Shown here: in pieces, positions 6,774 to 14,549 of the stretch
How the letters are laid out: each line of letters starts with the position of its first letter
How positions within the stretch are numbered: position 1 is the stretch's first letter
NCBI GenBank assembly: GCA_937892105.1
Contig: CALAUZ010000185.1
Span: 1-17,651 of the forward strand
Origin: an uncultured Fretibacterium sp.
GTDB lineage: Bacteria; Synergistota; Synergistia; Synergistales; Aminobacteriaceae
Reading direction: 5' to 3'
DNA: 17,651 bases
Translations under genes and position numbers: made by a program
Notes under the pieces: generated by a model
Told to the model about the DNA's origin: nothing
The model's database searches: none
The model's input: the letters and a program-made list of their open reading frames with translations, nothing else

Positions 6774-7012
6774 TTGGTGGTGGCAAATTGGCGCAAAGGG
6801 GCAGACCCAGAATCTATAACTCTTATAGGGATAAGATGAGAGCATATAGAGAAACGAAAAAACATGGAAGCGCAGTAAGAATAAATTGTTACATACCTTT
6901 GGAATATAAGGATTTATTGGAACAAATCTGCGCTGAAACTAATTCGAGTATGGGTAAAGGAATATGTTATCTTTTAGATTTTTATTTCGAGAATCAACAA
7001 GAAGAACAATAA
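6761..7012 (+). CDS. Small GRP-motif DNA-binding-like protein
   Basis: An 83-residue protein (74 if begun at TTG 6788). Seen: 'RGRPRIYNSYRDKMRAYRE' near the N-terminus, an AT-hook-like GRP followed by a basic helix, then 'GSAVRINCYIPLEYKDLLEQICAETNSSMGKGICYLLDFYF', which looks like a ribbon-helix-helix strand ('VRINCYIP') with two helices. Such proteins are common on plasmids as regulators or accessory replication factors. The TTG start gives 'MAQRGRPRIY', a typical opening, and has GGTGGTGG a few bases upstream; the GTG at 6761 has almost no ribosome site. It is followed 27 bp later by the lipoprotein protease, on the same strand. Function is not established. Confidence 0.6.
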   Translation: MKNSFGGGKLAQRGRPRIYNSYRDKMRAYRETKKHGSAVRINCYIPLEYKDLLEQICAETNSSMGKGICYLLDFYFENQQEEQ

Positions 7013-7039
7013 TATAAATAAGCTAAAAGGAGCTTTCTT

Positions 7040-7477
7040 ATGATAAGTACGAGGAATAATAAGAGCTTTATAAGCACAATACTAATTGTATTTCTCCTGT
7101 TTTTAGCCCTTTTCGGTAGTACTGGATGTGGCGGTGGGCATTCTTCAAATCTTGCTGAAAACACACCCATATATGAACCTGATCCTGAGCCTACACCAAC
7201 TCCTGAGCCTACACCAACTCCTGAACCTACACCAAATAGCTCGTTCACTGTAACCTTTGACTCAAATGGAGGTACTGAAGTTCCTAGTCAAACGGTTAAA
7301 TTGGGCAGTACAGTTACGATGCCGGAAGCTCCGACTTTGGATAAATATATATTTTCCGGCTGGTATACTGATAATCACACTTTCGAGAATATGTTTCTTT
7401 TTGGAGAAAGTGGCGATGTTATCACGAAGACATTACACTATATGCCCAGTGGCTTGAGTATAATTCAAATGCTTTAA
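7040..7477 (+). pseudogene. N-terminal fragment of lipoprotein metalloprotease (before frameshift)
   Basis: Strong ribosome site (AAAAGGAG, 7 bp before ATG). Residues 1-30 form a lipoprotein signal ending 'GSTGCGGG', with Cys30 as the lipidation site. A Pro/Glu/Thr linker follows, then an InlB B-repeat (Listeria-Bacteroides type): 'TVTFDSNGGTEVPSQTVKLG' through 'YIFSGWYTDN'. The repeat should end in 'ITLYAQW', but this frame instead gives 'TLHYMPSG' and stops at TAA. The missing ending is found in the -1 frame ('DITLYAQWLEYN'). A single G lost in AAG-GAC at about 7429 explains this exactly. I therefore treat 7040-7477 and 7375-10506 as one broken gene of about 1155 codons. Confidence 0.75.
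7184..7237 (+). repeat. 18-bp tandem repeat coding a PEPTPT linker
   Basis: Three head-to-tail copies of CCTGAGCCTACACCAACT (7184-7201, 7202-7219, 7220-7237; the third differs at two bases). They encode PEPTPT, a flexible spacer that lifts the protein off the membrane. Copy number may vary by slippage. Confidence 0.85.
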
Positions 7478-10400
7478 TCGTTGCACACGTTCTCAACTCT
7501 GTAGAAATAGGTTATGCAGAGGGAGATAATCCAGAACATGTTACAGAGAAACTCGAATTACCTACAAGTATTGAAGGTTTCGATGATACTACAATTACGT
7601 GGAGCAGTAGTAATAATTCCGTGATTGCCATAGACGGTAGTGTTACAAGACCTAACAGCACCGATGCAATTGTAACCATTACACTCTCTGTTTCAAATGG
7701 TGATTCAAGCAAAAGTAAAGAATATTCGCTCAAAGTAATTCACGCACACTCCAGAACTGCTGAAGAAATTATAAATCGTTCTGCTCTTGACATAGAGTAC
7801 ATGACAAGTCAGGATGAAAAGCCAGCCAACATAACCTATAGTGACACAGGAGACCGTGTGGTAAATATTGACGGCAGATTCAGTGACATCATAATTCAGA
7901 ATGCAGATGATGCTTTAGACTCTTTGCAAAGTATTCACACAATTTTAGGTCTTACATCTGCATACGATGAACTGTCTATTACGATTGTAGAATCAAACGA
8001 TCACGGTTCACAGTACACTTTTAACCAGTATTACGGAGATTATACGGTCTACGCTCGAAGTGTAACAGCCGCAGCACGGGCTGATGGAACAAGTAATTAC
8101 GTTGTATCTGGTATTTTCCCAACCGCAACTTTAGATACTGTCGGGAGTTTTACTCCCTCCATCACACAAGAAAACGCTGAAGGGAAAGCACTTGCAAATT
8201 ACGAAAGCGTAGGAGATTTAGCGGTAGCAACTGGAGAAACACAGCTTGTTATTTACACTCTTGACGAATACGAGACAAATCCAACTTTGGTCTACATAGT
8301 TAGAGTAGAAGGGCTTGACGGAGAAGATGCTTTCCATAATGAAAACGTTTTTATCAACGCAAATGACGGTTCAATCATCAAGACCATCACAAATATTCAT
8401 GAACTTCGTGGGCGAGGTAATGACGAAAGGGGAAATCCTCAATCTTTTGAAGTTACCTTTGGAATAAAAGGTACATTATTGCCATTGCCGGGGCTAACAT
8501 CAACATTTTTCATGAGGACAGACAATCCTAACATTCAAGTTTATAATCAGATTTTGCACATAGGGGACTCTTCAATTCTTGAAGATCCTGTTGACAGCAT
8601 ACTTAATCTCTGGATCGATGGGCAACAAATATCAGCCTATGTGAATATGCAGACAATCTTGAACTGGTGGGCTGGTGCACCATTCTATCGTAACTCTTTG
8701 AAGAATGATGGCTCTAAGGTAAGGGTAGTTACTCACGATAATACTATGACTGATAACGCATACTGGGATGGAAAAGGCATCTATATTTGTGATATAGGGA
8801 ATAGTACTTATTACAAATACTCCCGTGCTGTTGCATTAGACACCCTTACACACGAATCGACTCATGCAGTCATGGAATATATGGTGCCGAATCTTGCTAA
8901 AGATTACTTCAAAGCCCCCGGTGCTATAAACGAGGGATACGCTGACATGTTTGGCTGTCTTAGAGATCATGACTGGGAACATGGACGTACTAATGGATTC
9001 ACTTATTTCCAACCCAATACGTATCCTTATCTGCGGAATGTAAAAGTTCCTGGAGATACTAGTGCTAGAAGTAGGGGACCAAGTGTATTCACAAGTTACG
9101 ATGACATTTATGGAGCAAATGCTGATTCTAGCGATGGGTATAGAGTTCATTATTATTCTTTCCTTGTATCTCACGCTGCTTATTTAATGTGGGAATATGC
9201 AGGAAAAGATTGGGACACGCTTGCTAGCCTCTGGTATGAGTCTCTAAAAACTAGGACACTCAATAGAACCACAGTTGGCACTAACAATTCGTCCGCCAAC
9301 TTCCATACAGTCCGTGAAGCTCTTCTGAGAGCGGCAATCTATAATTTGCATTTATCAAGTACTTGGCGTGACGCAATAAGACAAGCGTTTGACGATGAAC
9401 ATATTTATGCACCGCAAGGAAGCATCAGCGGAAAAATAACGGATTCCAATAATAATTTAATCTCAGGAGCAAGTGTGAGATTTTTCCGTGATGGAATGGA
9501 ACTCCCAGACAAGGGTATTATTACAAACTCAACGGGAGAGTTCAGGCAAGAACTTGATGTTGAATTTGAGCGACATACTTATGACATCAAAGTATCTGCC
9601 ACTGGGTACAAGACCTTTGAAGGAACATATAGGCTCACTGCCAACAGAACAACAGATTTGCAGGTTGAGCTTCTTCAGGAAGGCAATGGAAATGTCTACG
9701 GAATAGTATTTGATGCAACAACACAATCGCAGACTCCGATTAGCGGCGTAACGGTCAAAGTAAGATCGGGCTGGAATAATACGACAGGAGATGTAATCAA
9801 GACTGTTTTCACGAATACATCAGGAACATACGTACTTGAAGAACTTGAAGCTGACCATTACACTCTTGAAATTTCAAAAAGTGGTTATACAACTACCACT
9901 GTTAATATCACAGCAGTCGCCAACCAGCAAAGATCGTTCAGTACGCCTCTCTCGCCTTTGATGATTGCGTCTAAATATCGTACAGTTTTTACGTGGGGAG
10001 CTAATCCAAGGGACTTGGACGCTCATTTTGTGTGCATACTTCCTGACGGCACTACTCGTTATCATGTTTACTATGGGAATAAAAATGCTCAAGACTCCAC
10101 AGGAAACAACATTGCGAACCTTGATGTTGATATAACGACAGGTAACGGACAGGAGACTTTGACGTTCAATGTTGAAATCGAGAACACCTATATCTACTAT
10201 GTCCACTGGTATGCCGGTGAAGGAACATGGTCAGGTTCCAGTGCAAAGGTTGTTTTGTACAGGGGGGCTGAGGAGGTAGGAACGTACAGCGTACCGAATG
10301 AGAATCGCTATGGATATAATGAGAGTTGGAATGTATTCAAAATTTCAAATGGCATTCTAACCAGAGTCGGAACGGTTACGACCAATCCAGTATTAAGCAC

Positions 10401-10506
10401 GAATTCTACAAATTCTTCAGTTTCATCGTCTTCTATCTTTAGGTTATCGACGAATGCTACAGAAGATGTAAACGTTCCAATCTACTACCCACCAAAGAAT
10501 AATTAG
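7375..10506 (+). pseudogene. M4-type metalloprotease body, multidomain lipoprotein (after frameshift)
   Basis: Open in this frame from 7375; the GTG at 7621 lacks a ribosome site, so it is not an independent gene start. Order: end of the InlB repeat; an Ig-like domain of the aBig type ('LPTSIEGFDDTTITWSSSN', 'DGSVTRP'); a propeptide-like region ('TFNQYYGDYTVYARSVT'); an M4/thermolysin-like catalytic domain with zinc motif HESTH (8851-8865) and third ligand Glu in 'GAINEGYADMFG' (8932); two CarboxypepD_reg-like beta domains (about 9418-9680 and 9690-9955); and a C-terminal YfaP/DUF2135-like domain ('FTWGANPRDLDAHF', 'LDVDITTG', 9967-10380). It would act on proteins outside the cell. Whether a full product is made depends on the frameshift being real. 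A terminator follows at 10517. Confidence 0.82.
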
Positions 10507-10516
10507 CAAGCTCACA

Positions 10517-10546
10517 CCCTCCATGTTTGAAACATGGAGGGATTTT
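10517..10546 (+). terminator. Rho-independent terminator
   Basis: CCCTCCATG (10517-10525), loop TTTGAAA, CATGGAGGG (10533-10541), then ATTTT. A 9-bp perfect GC-rich stem (it can close further inside the loop) with a T-tract, 10 bp after the protease stop. Confidence 0.85.
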
Positions 10547-10615
10547 CTTGAGTTCTCTGCTAATTATTGATTTATAAGACTTCTTTTGGATTATTATTTT
10601 CGCAACTGACCACTT

Positions 10616-10644
10616 TTGAGCTTTCTCCTTCCATGCTGTATAAT
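10616..10644 (+). promoter_or_regulatory. Promoter of the serine recombinase gene
   Basis: TTGAGC (10616-10621), 17-bp spacer, perfect TATAAT (10639-10644). It stands about 50 bp before the TTG start and just after the terminator, so the recombinase is an independent unit. Confidence 0.6.
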
Positions 10645-10692
10645 CTCAAGTTATATTTACTCATTTCTTTTGCTCATTTAGGAGGCGATTTT

Positions 10693-11271
10693 TTGGTCTT
10701 TGGTTACGCTCGCGTCAGTACCAACGGTCAAGCTAGAGACGGCAATTCGCTTGAAGTTCAGATTAACTCTCTTCGAGAAGCTGGGGCTGAAAAAATTTTT
10801 TCGGACGTTTTCAGCGGGTCTAAGAATGCTCGTCCTCAGCTTGATAAACTACTCAATATCATTCAGTCCGGCGATAAACTCATTATCACTAAGCTAGACA
10901 GAATCGCTCGTAGTGTCATTGACGGTATCAAACTCATTGAGTATCTCAATAGTAAGGGAGTTACTATCGAAGTTCTCAACATGGGCATCATCGACAACTC
11001 TCCTACTGGTAAACTTATACGTAACATCATGCTCGCTTTCTCAGAATTTGAGCGTGATATGATTATTCAGCGCACTCAAGAAGGTAAAGCTGTAGCTCGC
11101 CAAAACCCCAATTTCCGCGATGGCAGACCTAAAAAATTTTCCAGCACACAAATTAAACATGCTCTGGAGTTATTGCAGACTCACTCCTACAAGCAAGTCG
11201 CCGCTATGACTGGCATTAGCAGAGCTACTCTGGGGAGAGCTAAGGCTACACTCAAAATATTACCTAATTGA
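10693..11271 (+). CDS. Serine recombinase (resolvase/invertase family)
   Basis: A 192-residue small serine recombinase that cuts and rejoins DNA through a 5'-phosphoserine link. Seen: '[12 protein letters not shown]' with nucleophile Ser9, '[14 protein letters not shown]', '[14 protein letters not shown]' (catalytic Arg region), '[17 protein letters not shown]', and a C-terminal helix-turn-helix ('[19 protein letters not shown]') after 'GRPKKF'. The start is TTG at 10693: perfect GGAGG at 10681-10685 with 7-bp spacing, and the product begins directly at the catalytic domain; the longer frame from 10567 would overlap its own promoter. Length matches resolvases such as Tn3/Hin types. It could resolve plasmid multimers or invert a segment; I found no clear paired crossover sites. 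Its codon use resembles the transfer genes, so it is probably part of the element backbone. Confidence 0.9.
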   Translation: MVFGYARVSTNGQARDGNSLEVQINSLREAGAEKIFSDVFSGSKNARPQLDKLLNIIQSGDKLIITKLDRIARSVIDGIKLIEYLNSKGVTIEVLNMGIIDNSPTGKLIRNIMLAFSEFERDMIIQRTQEGKAVARQNPNFRDGRPKKFSSTQIKHALELLQTHSYKQVAAMTGISRATLGRAKATLKILPN

Positions 11272-11311
11272 CTAAAAAATCATACAATCAACACGTAAAA
11301 GGAGCGTATAT

Positions 11312-12466
11312 ATGATTACAGCTAAAGAAGTCGCTTACGAACTGTTTAACGGTTTTACAAAGGCAGGTATGCTAAATACCTCTGCAAAGCCTAATATGGC
11401 TACTGGCATCAGCATTAATCCGGCTTCAAACTCTGATAGTACTAGCAAATGGATTTGGGAAAATTACGACTTCATGAATTCATCTGTTCAAGCTGTCGGA
11501 TACGAAGAATACCAAGATGATGACGAGAGAAAAGGTTCGGAAGCTGTATATGTTTACCTGTCAAATGGCTCTGATAGAAGTTTGCAAAAACTTGAACGAG
11601 AAAAGGACGGCATTACTATACACGTCAGGAAGTTATCTCCCATCATCGTAAAACCTAAAGCCTCCATAAATATGGCTTCAACTTCTAAACTTTTCATAGG
11701 AGCTAATTCAGAGATAGCTTGCGGAAGCTCTTGCTCTCCTGCAAATGTTTCTTACTCTGGCACTATAGGAGCTTTAATAAGACGAAGAAATGATGACAAT
11801 CTTTACATACTCTCTAATAACCATGTCATTGGCGGCTGTAATCATGCTCCTCGTAACACAATCATTATGTCTCCCGCTCCTTCAGACGCTAGGATCGATA
11901 TTGCTCCTCGTGAAATTGGACGACTTGAGTTCATTTTTCCACTTACAAGCGGATGCCCCGATTTTGTTGAACCTTGTGCAATGGATGCTGCTTTAGCTAA
12001 AGTTACTAATCCAGACATCATCACTTCGTGGCAAGGAGATTTTATCGATGGATATGACACTCCTTCAAGAATTCTGCCACCCAAAACTGGTATGCTTGTT
12101 AAGAAATTTGGTCGCACAACTGGTCTCACTAGAGGCGTTATTACGACATGCACCGCTGGACACATGCCATTGCTCTATCATGCTGATGGTTTTAATGCTC
12201 TTGTATATTTCAGCAATTTCTGGTTCATTCAAAATTACGGTAATGACCTCTTTGCTCATCCCGGAGATTCCGGCAGTCTTGTTGTAACAAATGATGCTCA
12301 AGCCGCTGTCGGATTACTCTTTTCTGTCGCAAAACAGGGTGCTTGCATGTTGCCTCTCATCCCTGTCTTAACTGCTTTAGGAGGTGTCGGTCTTGTTTCA
12401 GGACACGGACTTTCAGTTACGGCTGGAAAAAGCAGCAGAACTACAAATTCACCTCAATTATCCTAG
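11312..12466 (+). CDS. Trypsin-like (S1-fold) serine protease, cytoplasmic
   Basis: A 384-residue protein with a chymotrypsin-fold catalytic triad: His171 in 'YILSNNHVIGG', Asp225 in 'CAMDAALAKV', Ser320 in 'HPGDSGSLVV'. 'VKKFGRTTGLTRGVI' is the conserved strand pair of the second barrel. There is no signal peptide, so it acts inside the cell. Residues about 55-115 form a separate alpha/beta domain ('VQAVGYEEYQ', 'EAVYVYLS', 'GITIHVRKLSPI') of the sort that precedes this class of proteases. GGAG lies 7 bp before ATG. The 3' end overlaps the next small gene by 74 bp, so the two are translationally coupled. Substrate unknown; its position between a recombinase and a defence operon makes a role in element control or defence possible but unproven. 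Confidence 0.82.
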   Translation: MITAKEVAYELFNGFTKAGMLNTSAKPNMATGISINPASNSDSTSKWIWENYDFMNSSVQAVGYEEYQDDDERKGSEAVYVYLSNGSDRSLQKLEREKDGITIHVRKLSPIIVKPKASINMASTSKLFIGANSEIACGSSCSPANVSYSGTIGALIRRRNDDNLYILSNNHVIGGCNHAPRNTIIMSPAPSDARIDIAPREIGRLEFIFPLTSGCPDFVEPCAMDAALAKVTNPDIITSWQGDFIDGYDTPSRILPPKTGMLVKKFGRTTGLTRGVITTCTAGHMPLLYHADGFNALVYFSNFWFIQNYGNDLFAHPGDSGSLVVTNDAQAAVGLLFSVAKQGACMLPLIPVLTALGGVGLVSGHGLSVTAGKSSRTTNSPQLS

Positions 12467-12617
12467 CTGGCTTAATTTCATCGGACTTGGTGAAGAAGAC
12501 GGCAAACCTTGTGTTTACGTGTACACAAATAAATCCCGCATTCCTCGTTCTCTCATACCAGATATTTGGTACGACATGCCAGTCAAAATAAAAAACATAG
12601 GGAAGATAAGACCTTAG
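12393..12617 (+). CDS. Small protein resembling the protease N-terminal domain
   Basis: A 74-residue protein overlapping the protease 3' end in another frame. The TTG at 12393 is chosen because a perfect GGAGG (12380-12384) stands 8 bp upstream, the same arrangement as for the recombinase; a GTG at 12384 overlaps that site. Seen: a helix ('LRLEKAAELQIHL'), then 'SWLNFIGLGEEDGKPCVYVYTNKSRIP', then 'DMPVKIKNIGKIRP'. The pattern (W/V-x-x-hGhG, a VYVY strand, then a P/G-hVhI strand) parallels residues 55-115 of the adjacent protease ('SVQAVGYEEY', 'AVYVYLS', 'GITIHVRKLSPI'). It could be a stand-alone regulatory, pro-domain or substrate partner. Similarity is judged by eye and is weak at single residues. 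Ends with TAG. Confidence 0.68.
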   Translation: MFQDTDFQLRLEKAAELQIHLNYPSWLNFIGLGEEDGKPCVYVYTNKSRIPRSLIPDIWYDMPVKIKNIGKIRP

Positions 12618-12619
12618 CA

Positions 12620-12775
12620 TTACAAAGCTGTCAATTCATGGTACAGTCTGAAAAGCACCGCTACAATTTCTTCCTCGCTGATATTCTCAGGCCAGACATG
12701 CGTCTCATACACTGCCGCGTCATTGACTTGGTGTACTTTCCGCAGATCTGATGGCATTACTGTATCATGTATAAG
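12620..12775 (-). pseudogene. Orphan 3' tail of a DNA methyltransferase gene
   Basis: After a TGA at 12778-12776 this frame is open for 51 codons to TAA. It contains 'DLRKVHQVNDAAVYE' and 'EEEIVAVLFRLYHELTAL'. This pattern (DLRKAHQ-x-ND-x-AV ... E-x-x-h-VA-x-LF-x-LY-x-xLT) is the helical C-terminus of large MmeI/type II-like DNA methyltransferases. The ATG at 12757 has no ribosome site, so I read it as a severed gene end rather than a 45-residue gene. It shows that a different methyltransferase once sat at this spot. Recognition is from memory of the family ending and is moderately sure. Confidence 0.5.
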
Positions 12776-12823
12776 TCAACAAATTAACAGTCATGATGAT
12801 TTTGCTCTCGTGTCAAAAATCTC

Positions 12824-13003
12824 TTACACTGTTACCTCAATTCGTTCTCTATGCTCCTCAGTCAGACTTAACCAACCAAACGTTTTGTACATACTATTAG
12901 TAAGAAAGGCCACAATGAACGCAATAATAAAACCATTAAATACAGCAAAAAATAGCTTCAGTATAATAGTCAAGTACACGAAGACATTAACAATCAAAGA
13001 CAT
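12824..13003 (-). CDS. Small two-TM membrane protein
   Basis: A 59-residue protein beginning MSLIVNVFVYLTIILKLFF (ATG at 13003, weak AGG 9 bp upstream; a TTG at 13030 would add nine residues). Two hydrophobic segments (about 2-20 and 23-39) are followed by a polar tail 'YKTFGWLSLTEEHRERIEV'. It lies 93 bp after the SLATT effector gene on the same strand and could be the last gene of that operon. A 123-codon plus-strand frame here reads poorly and is discarded. Not a recognised family; holin-like or effector accessory roles are guesses. Confidence 0.45.
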   Translation of the reverse strand: MSLIVNVFVYLTIILKLFFAVFNGFIIAFIVAFLTNSMYKTFGWLSLTEEHRERIEVTV

Positions 13004-13096
13004 GAAGACTAACCTGCTGTCTATATTCAAACAGAATAATAAAAAAAGTGTAGATGTTGTGTCGCCGCTCTTGTTACTGTCAATGAGAAACTAGAA

Positions 13097-13675
13097 TCAT
13101 GTATGTCTAAGATTCTGAGGAAGCATTTGATTTACTTCTTCCTGAGTAAAAAACTGAGCTTCATTTTCCTTTAGAGACTTTCTTGCAAGCTCATAACTGC
13201 TATCATCAGTAATAGGAGCTTCTGTATATATTTTAGCTACTAGGTTCTTCAACTGCTCCCGCTTATTGCAAATATCGGTTAATTCGAGCTGATCAAAATC
13301 AGTCAGCAACGAAACATAATCCTCACGTATAGACCACAGTCTATTAGAAGTGTTAAAATGTCTTTGCTGAATTTCATTTTTAACTAAATACATATCCTTA
13401 AAATACAATGTCAGTGCAATAGCTCCTAATGAACATAGCCCTCCTATTACCGAAGCCACAAAAGACCAAGCAGGACTAGCTCCAGCTATAATTATGAGGA
13501 AACTGCACGTAGGCAAAGCCGAACAGACTATCTCGATACGTTTCAGCCACCTTTGAACGGTTTGCATTCTCTTAGCCTGATTTATATGAGCAGTATACGT
13601 ATAGACAACCTTGCAATAGGCTTCTTCAATCTGGTTACGGAGATTCTCTCTATAGCTTAGGGAACTTGCTTCCAT
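13097..13675 (-). CDS. SLATT-domain two-TM effector (CBASS-like)
   Basis: A 192-residue protein starting at ATG 13675, which has GGAGAGAG 4-8 bp upstream; the ATG at 13696 would lie in that site's own leader. N-terminal helix ('YRENLRNQIEEAYCKVVYTYTAHINQAKRMQ'), two membrane segments (about 47-65 and 70-92, short loop 'GASPAW'), then a long cytosolic helical tail. This is the SLATT architecture (SMODS and SLOG-associating 2TM). SLATT proteins next to CD-NTases are predicted pore-forming effectors that respond to the cyclic nucleotide signal and kill or arrest the cell. The start lies 26 bp inside the CD-NTase gene, so translation is coupled. No nucleotide-binding residues can be named from sequence alone. 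Confidence 0.78.
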   Translation of the reverse strand: MEASSLSYRENLRNQIEEAYCKVVYTYTAHINQAKRMQTVQRWLKRIEIVCSALPTCSFLIIIAGASPAWSFVASVIGGLCSLGAIALTLYFKDMYLVKNEIQQRHFNTSNRLWSIREDYVSLLTDFDQLELTDICNKREQLKNLVAKIYTEAPITDDSSYELARKSLKENEAQFFTQEEVNQMLPQNLRHT

Positions 13676-14534
13676 AAATCTCTCTCCACTTATCATTGGC
13701 AGAAGATGGATATTTCTTATAGCATTCTATAGCTTCCACTGCCAAATCATATGCCTCTTTAGCCTTTCTGCGAAAGTTCCCAGAACAATATATGTACCTA
13801 TCACTACCCATAACTTTCCATTTATCTTGTGAAGGAAGTTCAGATACATACTTCATAAAATCTCTAGTCATTTCATCATAGTAAAAGTATGACATATCGT
13901 TATATTCCCAGTTAGCAATAAATCTATAGGCGAATATATCAATCAAGATTCCACTGATACCAACATCATTTGCTAACCTCCAAGCTCTAGCCATTCTACA
14001 CAGTCTCTTGAGGTTATGATTACACTCCTTATCCCGATCCGTAATAGCTTGAATTTCCGCTTTAGGATCAGTTATTTTCCAAGAACCTCCATCATTAGAA
14101 TTAGCAAAAGTATAGCTACCATCTCTATTTAGGAATGCAGGTAAAACCTCAAAAGTAATACTGTCAGAGAATGGAACACTTATTATCTGTCCGTCGGCTT
14201 TCAGATACGTACTCGAATATGTCTTAGCGATGACATTCTTTACCTCCTGTAAAAGAGCAGATTGACCATTTGCAGCGTAATTATTAAACCTAACATACGT
14301 ATCATATGGAAGTTGAACTAGCATATCAATATCACTACCCTCAATTTCAGTACCACGACCATATGAGCCTACGTAAAGACTGTGAGCAGAATCAGACTCC
14401 GTATCCCAGTAGTCCTCATTAATTCTTTTTGTAATGGAATGATACCTAGATATGATAGCTAAATAACTATCCAGCGAAAAATTAAGGTTCTTACAAAACT
14501 GTTCAAAAGCTGGTGCTACTCTAAATTCTCCCAT
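13650..14534 (-). CDS. CD-NTase (SMODS, cGAS/DncV-like nucleotidyltransferase)
   Basis: A 294-residue pol-beta-fold nucleotidyltransferase. Seen: 'VGSYGRGTEIEGSDIDMLVQL' (Gly56-Ser57, Asp68, Asp70: the GS-x(n)-DxD metal site). The third acidic position is Glu129 in 'SITFEVLPAF', where many relatives have Asp. A C-terminal helical OAS-like part follows ('GGSWKITDPKAEIQAITDRDKECNHNLKRLCRMARAWR'). CD-NTases sense phage infection and make cyclic di- or trinucleotides that switch on an effector; the partner here is the SLATT protein. The product nucleotide cannot be read from sequence. It starts 15 bp after the restriction-modification gene and overlaps the effector gene, so the three form one operon. 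No Cap2/Cap3 or HORMA/TRIP13 genes are present, matching the minimal (type I) CBASS layout. Confidence 0.88.
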   Translation of the reverse strand: MGEFRVAPAFEQFCKNLNFSLDSYLAIISRYHSITKRINEDYWDTESDSAHSLYVGSYGRGTEIEGSDIDMLVQLPYDTYVRFNNYAANGQSALLQEVKNVIAKTYSSTYLKADGQIISVPFSDSITFEVLPAFLNRDGSYTFANSNDGGSWKITDPKAEIQAITDRDKECNHNLKRLCRMARAWRLANDVGISGILIDIFAYRFIANWEYNDMSYFYYDEMTRDFMKYVSELPSQDKWKVMGSDRYIYCSGNFRRKAKEAYDLAVEAIECYKKYPSSANDKWREIYGSKFPKL

Positions 14535-14549
14535 AAATAACCCCTTTCA

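Noticed and set aside
6601..6786. 61-codon minus-strand ORF in the divergent region
   Set aside because: It runs through the promoter of the opposite gene, lacks a ribosome site and resembles no protein pattern.
7375..7477. Programmed -1 ribosomal frameshift
   Set aside because: No heptameric slippery site in the proper frame and no obvious stimulatory hairpin; a one-base deletion explains the data more simply.
8836..9174. 112-codon minus-strand ORF within the M4 protease
   Set aside because: Shadow of the catalytic domain.
10567..10692. N-terminal extension of the serine recombinase from ATG 10567
   Set aside because: It would cover the promoter at 10616-10644; the TTG at 10693 has a perfect GGAGG site and gives a family-typical start.
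12723..13094. 123-codon plus-strand ORF between the protease and SLATT genes
   Set aside because: Its codon and residue pattern is poor; the opposite strand has a two-TM protein and a methyltransferase tail that read better.
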